In this document: positions 36,101 through 48,100 of the stretch, one piece after another
How positions within the stretch are numbered: the stretch's first letter is position 1
How the letters are laid out: every line of letters begins with the position of its first letter
Assembly: GCA_959347315.1 (NCBI GenBank)
Contig: OY365806.1
Coordinates: forward strand, 51,822,068-51,886,067
Direction: 5' to 3'
DNA length: 64,000 nt
Source of the DNA: Bimastos eiseni
Lineage: Eukaryota > Annelida > Clitellata > Crassiclitellata > Lumbricidae
Translations under genes and position numbers: made by a program
The notes under the pieces: model-generated
What the model saw: only the letters and a program-made list of their open reading frames with translations
Database searches by the model: none
What the model was told of the DNA's origin: nothing

Positions 36101-39100
36101 AGGCTGATGAAATTTTGCAATTTTACCTGCTAAAATCACATTATTTTAGAAGAATTCTGAAGAAAGTAAATGAAAGACGGCCATTTTTAATGCAAATATA
36201 TCGCATTCTACATTCCACTTAGTGAACATAGCCTCTGTACACATAAAAAAGCTCAGAATGTCTATTTTTAGATATTCTAACATAATAAACCTGATTTTTC
36301 AAAAGCCAAGCAATCATTGTAGGAATTCTGAGACTCCGATAAGATCGTATGACCAATATTAGAAAGTCTCATTGGCGAGTAGATGGGTTACGCATGCGCA
36401 GTTCAAGGTTGCACGTGTCATCGGCCACATGCTTAATTATTTTAAATAATTTCAATTTCTGTGATAATTTATTGAAAAATTGTTCAGAAATATAAATAAC
36501 ATGTCTACTTCAGAAGAGCACATTGAGCTTGAGAAATCAAATTAGTGATCTGTGTGTTCTGCATAAGAATTGAAGAGTTAGTTGAAGATCACCATATGTT
36601 GTCAATGGCTGTCTAGTGGATACAATAATTGCAATTTTCTCGATTTTGGCATTCTCATTATACAAGACTTCAAACTAGTACATCTTAGGTTCTACTGGGG
36701 ATTTCTTAATAATTCTTACACACTGTAAGAAAGGTGATTTAATGTTGTAAAATAAAATGAAAAAATCTCAATTTCACCAAAATGTGACTTGTGCCTGGTT
36801 TTGATGGAATCTCTCACACATTATACTCAAACAATTCTGAAACAAAGCTTGGCAACTGCAGGAATCTGTAACTAGTCAAGTTGTCAAGTGGCCAAACAGC
36901 TTCATGTAGGCTGCATAGAAGCAACAAACCAAAATCCAAATTCCGACTTAATGGTGCAAGGTGGTCAAGTGGTTAGCGTGCTTGGCTAGCAACTGAGAGA
37001 TTGGGGCTCAAATCCTTGCCACGATAGAAATATTTTGAGATTTCTGCTCGACATTGCCTCCTAAGCCAATGCTAAGAGCATACCAACGATACAATGTCGG
37101 TGGGAAGGTGACGGTGAGGACATGCCACCCACCCTTGTTTGCCAAGGCTAAGAAAATGAACTTGACAACACTTCATACCCAAGGCTGCTTCAGTACTAGC
37201 TTCTTGTAAAACTCAAATTCCAGTCTTCCCCAGATGAATTCTTTTTGAATACGGTTTCACTTGAAACAACAATCAGTTGATGCCTTGTGCATTATGGCAA
37301 TTTGTTCATCCTGAGAATTTATATAGCACCCTTCAAGAAACCCACTCAGGAGTGCTCCTACAAACAAACATCACTAGATTAGCTTACTCAGAATCAAGAA
37401 GTACCTTGACAATATTTGGTATCGCTTCAAAAAGCTCAATCAGTTTAGTAAATCCATAATCGGCTACACGACATTGCTTTCCAAAGTGATGATGGTAAGC
37501 GGGAATGAATTTGCTGAAAGCCATACGACACTGTGGGCTGTGACGGAGCAGGTCAATCACCTCAAGGGCAAACTGCTTCATCCTTTCCATTTCCTCTGGC
37601 GTTTGATCTGGTCAAAAGTAAAACAGTTCATACAGTGACAAATGCCTGAGTAATTAATGTCATTGGAATTCACTGTACAACATGGATGGAAAAGCCATGT
37701 TCTTTGTAGGACTTGTAATGTGAAAGCACAGGTCAAAGATTTGGCCACCACTTCAGCCTATGTTTGGGAGTGCAAATTTTGTCTTTCCGGACTAGTTTCA
37801 CAAAACAGAACAGGGCGAGCACCACACAGACATTAGCACAATTTCAGAATGTGTGGCTGCCACAGAACCAAATAAAATAAAAGGCCATCAATAACCACAT
37901 ATTTCATTGGTGCCATCAAGCATGCAAACTGATCAGTTCGATAGAGTCAAATATGTCGAATGAGGGTTATCAGAGAACCACAGGGAAGGAAAAAAGGACA
38001 GAGGTACACTTTGCAGTGTAACCCTTTCTCTGAGTGGCTGGTTTGTTTCAATTACACATGGGATCAATATAACTTAACAAGTAGAGATAAACCGAGTGTC
38101 AATTTCCTGCAGAGTTCGAGTACAGAGTTTAAGAAGTAACATTCTCTTGATTTTTAGTTTGCAGTTTGCACAACTTTTATGACTATAAACAGAAAACCAG
38201 AAAGTCAATTTTTATTAAAACTTGGACCCATTATATTTTAGAGTTCGAGTAATGCAGAGTACTTTAAAACTCAGCCAAACCTAGCACAGTTTCGGTTCAT
38301 CCCTGTTAACAAGTTAACTAGTGCATAACAAGTCTATTAAATCTGTACTATAAATGCTCATGCAACCATCATTTCCAAAGACAAATGTCATCCGAACATC
38401 GTATATCAACAGAGATATCAGGCAACACATGGATTAGGTCGCTCAGTACAGAAGGACATCACACTGTATACAAGGCTGCAACATTTTAGTATGTAACTTC
38501 TATTATTCTAATGTCTAATGCAAAAACTGATGATCAGTGATGATTAATTTGGAAACTTAGGTTAAATCCTAATCTGAAAATGAAATGGCAACAGTGACTT
38601 GACAGAAGGAATAGACACAGGGAGAGAGTTCCAAAATCCAGGTCATACCACTGATAAATCTGTTCACCAAGAACAGTTTTAGTCATAGGGTACAAGTAGA
38701 GAAACTCATTGAGTAATGACGACAAGTCTAAGGAATTAAAACAGACTTTCAATATTGTCTCTGACTAGTATTCAGTGTTTTGTAAACTACAAGCCTTAAT
38801 TTAAAGCACAGAAAGCCAATGCAAACCTCTAAGCACTGGTGGTTAGATATTCATATTTGCAGGGGCGTCTATCCCCCCCCCCTAAGTCATTGGAGCAACT
38901 TCCCCTACCCTCCGCTTCCACTCCCCACCCCACCTAATTTTTAATGGAGCCCAGGTACACAACCTCTGCAAAAGTCTCTTGAAATAGAAGATGCATGTAG
39001 GTGAGGTTTGTTTATTCTTTAATTTGTTATTAATTAGCTACCTTTATTGCTCTACCGCAGGGGTGCCCAAAGTTTTGGACACCGAGGGCCACTTTAGTGA

Positions 39101-42100
39101 CACAGCGAGAGCTTGCGGGTTACAGGGATACCATGCGAGTGCCAAATTGCGAAGCCTTTTCAGGCATAGCTTTTAAATATAAGGTCTAATAATTATCAGG
39201 CTTACTCATGTATATATAATAACATTAAATAAGCAGTAGGTTTAATGAAGTGCTTGAATTTTAAACTAAAAATGTATAAGAGTTGTGATAACGCACAACT
39301 TCGCACGTCTTCACAATCAACACACTCCACCAATTCTTCATGACTTTGGTATGTTCTGAATCAAAGTATAATCCTTTACACTCATCACGTTGTCAGTTTT
39401 CTTCTTTCTTTGAGGTATGCCAACAACTTATGAATGAATATCCTGGAGTAGTAGTATCCTATGCAAATTTTTGTGAACTGTTGTCAAAAGCTTGGTCAGA
39501 AGCCATCACTGAACATAACATAAAACTTGGAATTATGGCATGTGGAATATTTCCCCTTGATGAAAACCAAATTTCAGCTAAAGCATATTTCCATCAAGTT
39601 AAGTGCATGAAATGACTTTTGCTCCTCTGAACTTTCCTGCCAAGTCTATCCAGTTCTAATTGCAAAACAATTGGCAGAATCTCTAGCTCAGAAGTAAATG
39701 AATTCTGGCAAATGACTGTTCGTGTAATCAGAAGTCAAAGAATCGCGGGCAAATTCAAATAACAGGCTGCCAATGATCTCGAAATATTTGTCAGGAACCA
39801 AAAGTTCAAGAACATGTCCGTCTCTGTTCGATACAATGCATCTCTGTAAAAGCCAGAAAATGGGCTAAATTTCAGTCCTTCAGTTGTATTTGCAGTAGCT
39901 TAAGGTCAGCTTTCTTACAAACGATTTCACACAGTCCACTACAGTAGGCCTAATAAACTTTAAACACTATTGCAGTTTCAGTTAAGTTCGTTCAAAAGTG
40001 CACTAAAAACTCTAAATTACACAGCCATTTTACATTTTGTATGAGAGCTAAGCAGTTTTGTTCATTTTCCTTTAATTCTTTTGGATTTTCATTCTTTTTA
40101 ACTTTAGAAATTCAGCGACTTTGCTTCCGAGATTAAAAAAGTTTTATACTTGCAGATCAGCTTAACCATCAAGCAGCTAAACTGCCAAATGTTATATGCT
40201 GCGGAAATGAAAATGAAAATAATATAATGCATTTGACAAATTGGACATAGGATAATTTGACCGGGGGTCGCATTAGGTTTGCTTGAGGGACGCATGCAGT
40301 GGGCCGCAGTTTGGGGACCTCTGCTCTACCATCTTTAACATTTCTGCGTTATTGTAAGATTTTTTCTTTCTAAGTAACCTATTATCATCTTCAAAAATTA
40401 TAACATGAACAAATTACGCAATATGGGCGACATCATTACTTAGGCAGCACTGTTGCGTTGAATCTCTGCAAGTAAGTACTTTAAGTTGTAAAAATTTTGA
40501 GGAACAGACAGACCAAATATTATTCTATGATGAATCGTAAAATGAACCAAGTTAATCGCGCGCACACAGTGACACTGTAGAATAGAACAGAATAGCTCAA
40601 CTGCAAAATAACAAACAAGTATTGATATCATATATAACAAATTTCGTTCCCCTAAATCCTCAAATTTGCTTCCCCTCTATTTCTTGGATGGAGCAATTGC
40701 TCCAAGGCTTACATTGTGTAGATGCCCCTGCATATTTGGATATATTGATTGGAGAGACAACAAATTCAAGCTTTACACAGATGGTCACTGTGTAAGATCT
40801 CACTTAAACATTTAGCATAAAATTTACAAGTACCATGAAGGCATATACTGTTCCAAGCCAAAAAGGTAAAGTAACCAAAATGCCTCTATAGAAACCGTAG
40901 TAGTCGGGTCATCCATCAAAGTACTCGCGGGCCTTCACTGTGCTTGCCAGCATTGAGTCCACATTGTCAAGCAACTGAACTGCACAAGTTCATGCATTTT
41001 AAGAAAAGCTCAAACCTGTACACTTCATGCTAAAAGAACATGGACCATCGACCATGCGTGCTCCGGGGTCAGACATTCATGATTTTCCACAGGGCTCCAT
41101 TCAAGGAAATTGTGGGAAACTGTCAACATCAGACTGTGCTAAGTGTGGAGAGCTCATCTCTCTTGAAGTGGTGCTATATAACTGAGCAATTACAAGAGTC
41201 GGTCAGCTAGCTAAAACAACTTGTCTTATGTTAACCATGTTGTGTGTAATGGGGATTTCCCTCACTGCTCCTCACTTCCACTTTCTATGATGCCTTCTTT
41301 CAATCAACTTGGAACAACTTGCTCAGCTCTAGTCAGCACAGAGTCACAGGTAGCATTTGCAAATTTTCTTATGCTCAAGTAATGGCTAAATTTTATATAC
41401 CTGTACATTACCACTGAGACTGTACTGCAAGAACAGGTAATTTTAATGCTGTTACCTCTTTTAGGCATGGCAATTGTCAGTTCAGATCCAAAACCAGTTG
41501 CCTAGAAAACACAACAAATCACAAAACTCCTAAAAAAAGTAAACTATGAACACACTCAAAACATGTAAACAAACTGAAGAAACTGGGAACAACAGGATAC
41601 TTTCAATGCAGAAAGCTGGATAAATTTAACCTTTTGAACATGACAGGCCAAAAGGAATTAATTCAGCATGGTATCAGTCAGCAAATGCTGAAAACCCTAC
41701 TAATTGGAAACAGCTACATCATTTTGCATAGGGTTAAAATTGAGTAAAAAAATTACTAACAATATTGTGCTAAAATGTTGCACACCATCTTCTAATATAT
41801 TGATGCACATTCTGTGCAAATTTCGTGAAAATCTTAGATCGTCGCGCAGGAAGCATTTGTTGAATATACATTGCAACATATTCTGTTGTTTGTTCAGAGT
41901 ATACTACATACTGCAAAAGTTGAATCAGGCAGCTCATTGAGCATGTCCTCAAGAAAGCAAACGCCATATTCGTTGATGTCGAAAACTCTTCCAATCACTT
42001 TACCTACAGTTCAAGAGCATACAAAATCAAAAGAGAAACAAAATATTCAACTTGATGATTATTCAGGTATACATGCACCATACCAGTCCACTGCTCAACG

Positions 42101-45100
42101 TTACCCATTGAGCAGGAATTTTTACCCAAGAATCATGAACTCTTGAAAACATTTTAGCTTCAGTTAATCAACATTCGATTTCCAGGTCGTCTGCAAACAG
42201 CAACTCTATGCACTAAAGTAGGGACTATCTGGACTTGCAGGAACTTGATTCCACTTTCAACAAAAGTGAAAACGAACTTTTTTGGTTTTAAAGGATTATA
42301 GGTATTTATAGAGTCACATATTTAAAATCAGGCACACCATTACTTAAGTCATGGATTCATGCATGCACGCACGCAAGCACGTATTATTTAAATTTATTCT
42401 GAAATTTTTTATCGCTTTTCTTCCAACTTTTTTTGCTCAGAAGTGCACATGCCTCGACGACACAATTGCAGTTGTACTGCAGAGCAATTGTGTGTGAAGG
42501 CCTTGCTCAAGGTCCATACATAGTGACGCCTTGGACGAGGGTCGAACCCGCTCACTCAGCGCACACTGAGCGCTACGCGCTGACCGCTCTAACCAATAGG
42601 CCACCGTGTATGCATGAATGACATTGAATGCATGTATGTATGTGTGTACGAAGACACATAAAAGTATTTCACTTTTAAATTAAAGATCTGCAACACCCAT
42701 TCAGTGCCCTTAATTTAATATTTCTACAGAATCATGGTCATACTCATCTGTATAAAAAAATACAAATATAGTAGACACTATAACTAACACCACAATCAAC
42801 AGTATTCAACACCTCACGCTAGTCGTCGGACAGCAAGAGAGTATAATTGATCTTGTCATTGAAGCAAGATAGATAATTATAGGAGATTCTATAAGTATGA
42901 AAATTCTATTAAATTTATGCGCACGTGATCCGCCATGCTGTTCGGCCATGCTATTCGATTGATCGACTGCTGTATCCTTTTGACAAATGTTTTAATCTAT
43001 ATGCAGAATTTGCTCACTAACTTCGAAACTGTTGGGAGTTTTCTAGTGCTAGGTCTGAGTACCGGACATATCTGTCAGCTATGCCAAGGAATTTGTGCAT
43101 TTAAGATGCATTTTCCTTTCAAGTTTCCTAGGCTATTGGAATGTATGCGTCGACATCGTATCCATGTCCCGTGTCCGGCGAATCGCTGTCGGCAGTCATC
43201 GCTCTACCCTTTTGGTTGAGCTTGGCTCAGAGACTCTGAACATCCATGCCCTCTGTCAGCTGCTGTTGGGAATCCGTTTTTTGCTTCTTTTTGGAGCAAC
43301 TTAGCCCAGATACTCGGCTCATCGAAGCCATCTGTCAGCTGTTGTCGGGCATCCATTGGTTGGTTCCACACTTGTGCGTGGGCCAACCATTGGTGACTCT
43401 TCTAGCATATTGTGTACCATTTTGCTAACTGTTCTAACAGTCGTTGGGGCATTTGACATCATGTAGGTTAGTGCAGAGAGTGCCTCAGAGTAGATTTCAT
43501 GAAGAGGTTTCTTCAAGAGGTGCTATATCAAGTTTTATCGATTCAAATATAGCACTACAACCAACAAGCAGGTCAATATAGTTTAGTTCCCATGGGTTTG
43601 TTTTAATTGAGAGTGTTTCATGAAGCAATTTGATAACAGTTGTAAAACTGAAAATTGCCACATTAATATGTAACTAGTACTAAGGCTGGGCACAGTGGCA
43701 TAGTGGGATGTTCGGTGCCTTGCGTTCGAAGGATCGCAGGTTCGAACCCACCCCGAGTCACTGCATAGTGACCTTGAACAAGTTTCTCTGTGAGGAGGCC
43801 AATGGGAAACCACCTCACTCACCTCATACAATGTAAGAAAACACTAATAGACAATCAGAACTTCAGGTAAATGTGCACTCCCCTTCCAAGTATTGCAGAT
43901 TTCCACTCAAGACAGTCTGCTACAAGGCAGCAGAGTATATGGATATGCTGTTTAAAATTGAAATTCTGGAAATTTGATATCGATCGCCCTTCTTCCAACA
44001 TCTTTGCTCACAAGTGCACCACGCCTCGACGGTGCAACTGCAGTTGTACTGCAGAGCAATTGGGCGTGAAGGACTTGCTCAAGGTAATTACATGGTGACT
44101 CCCGGACAAAGGTCGAACCCGCTCGCCCAGGGCACACTGAGTGTTACAGGCGCACTCAGCACACACTGAACGTTGCGGGCTGACCGCTCTAACTGATCAG
44201 CCATCATGCCACACCCGAAATTTGATACCGCCCTTGTTCCAAATCTTTTGCTCAGAAGTGCACACACACGCTTCGACGGCGCAATTGCAGTTGTACTGCA
44301 GAACAAGGGTGAGCAAAGGGCTTGCTCAAGGTCCCTACACAGTGACGCCCCAGATGAGGCTCAAACCCGCGCACTCAGCACACACTGAACGTTACGGGCT
44401 GACCGCTCTTAACTGATCGGCCACTGTGCCACACCATTTGTGTTTAAGAATAACATAGATCTACAACATTATATTATATTTATTAGGGCAGTTGATTAAT
44501 CGCAGTTAACGCACATGATTAATGCAATAATTTTTTGGGCGGGATTGGACTTAATTCACCCAGTTGTGAATTTTCATAAGACTCCGAAGATGAACCCCTC
44601 GCACCAAAATCTGCTTTAACAGTGCTACTGCGTTACAGAGACGAACCTCAGATGGACATAGATTGTTGTTCTTTGGAGTGGCTGAAAACAGGCGAAGGGG
44701 AACACAAGACACCCGCAAGGCTATGTATGTATATATATGTATGTATTTGTATATATATGTATGCATATGTATGTATTTGTATATATGTATATGTATGTAT
44801 ATGAATGTGAATGTATGTATGTGTGTATGTATGTATATGTATGTATGTATGTATGTATGCATATGTATGTATGTATATGTATGTATAATTATGTATACGT
44901 ATGTATGTAAGTATGTATATATGTATGTATGTATGTGTGAACGTAGGTATGTATGTCTGTATGTATGTATGTATAATCAATTAGACGATTATAATCAGGT
45001 TTGCCATTTAATGGTTAGTTGTTAAGGACGTTAGCCGCTAAAGGGGTTAATAAGAAATATTTATAATTCTAACATGACAATGTAAATAACTTAGGTAGTT

Positions 45101-48100
45101 TGTCTCAACAACTGGTTACAACTGGACTTCTGAGAAAACTTTGCAGTCCCTATTACATATACTTTTATGCTAATAAGAAATTCTTAAGTTCTTATATTTA
45201 CTAATATTAAGTAAATACCTCTGTATGGCTCAAAAATCACACTTGCTAACATGCTACTTATTCATTACTATTTAGAAACAATGGCAATACTGCATTGCTA
45301 TTTGCTCATGATGCTATCATGCGTTAATCGCATTAATAATCGTGATTATTTCTCTTAATCACAAGATTATTCTCCATAAAAAATTTTTATTGTTGAGCGG
45401 CTCAAATATTTATGCTGTTTACTTTATGTAAGCCTACCAGCTGGGATGTTGCAGTGCCTTGACCGCTTTCTGCCACATGTCCTGTTGGGTGCATTCTGAA
45501 ATCTTGGGTGCATTCTGAAATTTGGCCATGTCTCAGATTATATGCTGGATGTTTTCCACTGGCTCCCCCTCCAGCAGCGAATCTCGTACCATATCATCGC
45601 ATTAGGTCTGGCGGTCCTTGCCGGGTCTCGCCCCTGCCTATCTTCATGACCTCGAACACTCTACTTTGAGTGCACCAAGTCACCACTCTACTGAGACCTA
45701 CTCATCATCCCATTTGCCAGCAAAACTACTAAACAAAATCGTGCCTTCACAGTGGTTGTCCTCTCGCTCTGAAAGAGGTTACATTTGGTGTTGCGCTTGC
45801 CTCCCAGGGTCCACTTCAACTCTTTTTATACTTGTCTTTTCAGCTAAGCTGGGGTCGGGAGCGTGCCTGAGTAGTGACCTTGAATGGGTGCTATATAAAT
45901 CTTCATAATGAATTAATAAAGCCACCATAATTGTCTGGTATCAAATCACAATAATTTTTGCCCTATAACAACATAGCAGTGGGGTCTTTTAAAGTAATCA
46001 AAGACTATTGCATGGCACCAACTACTTTCACACCACACAAACCTAAGAGGTTCTTAGCGCCTTCGAGAGGTTCTTATAAGGCACTATATAAATAGCCTAA
46101 TACATACATAAAAACTTATGTAAACAACTCAAGGCACACCAGACCCAAGCCATGTGCATTATATATCAACTTTATCAATCAATCAATCAAAAATACTGGA
46201 TACGCCCCTTCAAGATATCTAATCCTCGGCTGAAAAGGACAGTTTTAAGAGAGGCGTAAAATGAAGATGAGTTCTTATGTAGGAGACAGAGCTCTATGGT
46301 AAGTCCATTCCGGATGATAGGTGCCATGACCGAGAAAGCCAGATTCTGCATTATGGAAGTGCGTGCAAAAGGGATGATCAGGTTGCCATGAAATGCAGAA
46401 CAAAGTGGTTGTTGACCACTACTGGCAGTGATAGGGCAACATAGCTCCTGCAAATAAGCAGGTGCAGTACATCCAAGGCAGCGCCAAACTAAGGCAGATA
46501 TCCTAAATGAGATGTGCTGGGGCAGAGGCAACCAGTGCAGGACATCCTGCATGTACTCGGATACCTGACCTGTTCTGGGAATCCCACCAATCAGTCGCGC
46601 AGCCACACGCAGAAGCCGCTCCAAACACCTAATCCGAACTTGGGGAAGGCCAGCATATATTGAGGAGCAATAGTCAAGGCGACTGGGAACAGAGGCATGA
46701 ACCAGAGTAGTCGTGGCGCTGAGGGTAAGAGATATTACTCGCAATTGGCGAAGCTGGTAAAAGCAACTACAAGAGACATTATTGACATGTTATATAGCAT
46801 GTCTCTACATATTTATGCTTGAAGTCCTGCACTGGCTTCCTACCAAGCATGTATCCACTACAAGATCCTCTTCACACTTTCTAAAACCCAGCTAGGCAGT
46901 GCTCAGAGATATCTCACAGACTATTTGCAAAAGCAGTTATCTGCAACTTCATCTCTTTTCTTGCGCCCTGTTGATCGTCTTGATCCTTTTGTTCCTAGGA
47001 CTAAAACTGCCATGGCCCAACAATGGCCATTTGCTGTTTTGGGTTCATCTGCCTGGAATGACTATTCGCCATCACAAAGGGCTAAACTAATGAATAGCTA
47101 GTAGCTACTTACGGCCTCTCACTATTTAAAGGCATTTCCTTTTCCCCAGGGTTCCGTGCTGAGAGCGTCTCTCAACAGCTATTCTGTGAGAGCGCTATAT
47201 AAATCTAAAGATACGATACGATATTATACTACAAGAGTTACTAAATAATAATAATAACAACAGAACTAGAGCTAGAATTTAAATGGACAGTACCTAAATA
47301 GGCCAAAAGTCATCCTGAGAGGAGAAATACATTTTAATATCTTACCTTTTAATTGTTAATTTATCTTTTCAGCACTGATGATTATATACAAGGATGCTCT
47401 AAATGTTTGAAGGTATAAACATGCAATAGATACATCTCCAGAAATACAGAAAAACTTCCAACTCATAGGAAAATACGAAGGAAATAGGGTTGGGTTTAAC
47501 TTTTAAAAGCAGAAATGGACAGGAATTGTTACCTTATGCAGTGATACTAACATCTTAATAGACAGGATTCATCTATATAGAGTCAAATTAATAAAATCTT
47601 ACTGTAAACGACTGGGAGATCCAAAGCAGTGATCTGTTTGCTAGCTTGAGACTTGAGAATGCGCATAAGGTCAACAGTGAATCTTTTCACCTGTGCTTTG
47701 TGAGTCAGGGTTATGTATCGTCGACTACCGCTCCCAATCACCTAATGAATATTCATTGAATAGTTTCACAATCATGGTAATGATTCAGTCAGCTAAAGGC
47801 AGGGTAAGGTAAAAATTGACTAAGAACGCATTTCACAAGCCTATGGTATTCACAAGGCAAGATAAAGGAAGAACCTAGACAAGAATCTGTAGGACTGTGG
47901 AAATCACTGATTAATTAATTGATTAACCATCAATTAATTTTAGTGATTAAATTTTTGCATAACGATCATTCGCTTAGATTCTTCTTCTCATCACTAACAT
48001 GTACCGGAAGTCTGGAAGAAACAATAATCGAGCTATTAAATATTAACATATATTAGGCTGATTACAGGAAATTTTCGATTTAAATTATTGGATAATGGAA

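Larger units (their letters stand above)
38860..40730. mobile_element. hAT-D: non-autonomous hAT carrying hAT-E
   Basis: Ends CAGGGGCGTCTA and, inverted, CAGGGGCATCTA; perfect 8-bp duplication catatttg (38,852-38,859; 40,731-40,738). TTGGAGCAA is shared in the subterminal regions. Without hAT-E about 0.6 kb remain and no transposase. Confidence 0.88.

Noticed and set aside
36950..37040. Functional tRNA gene
   Set aside because: A and B boxes are present, but the stems do not pair well and a SINE body follows; same for 42,433-44,431.
44551..45025. Long open frames on both strands
   Set aside because: They are translations of the ATGT microsatellite (His/Tyr/Ile/Thr repeats).
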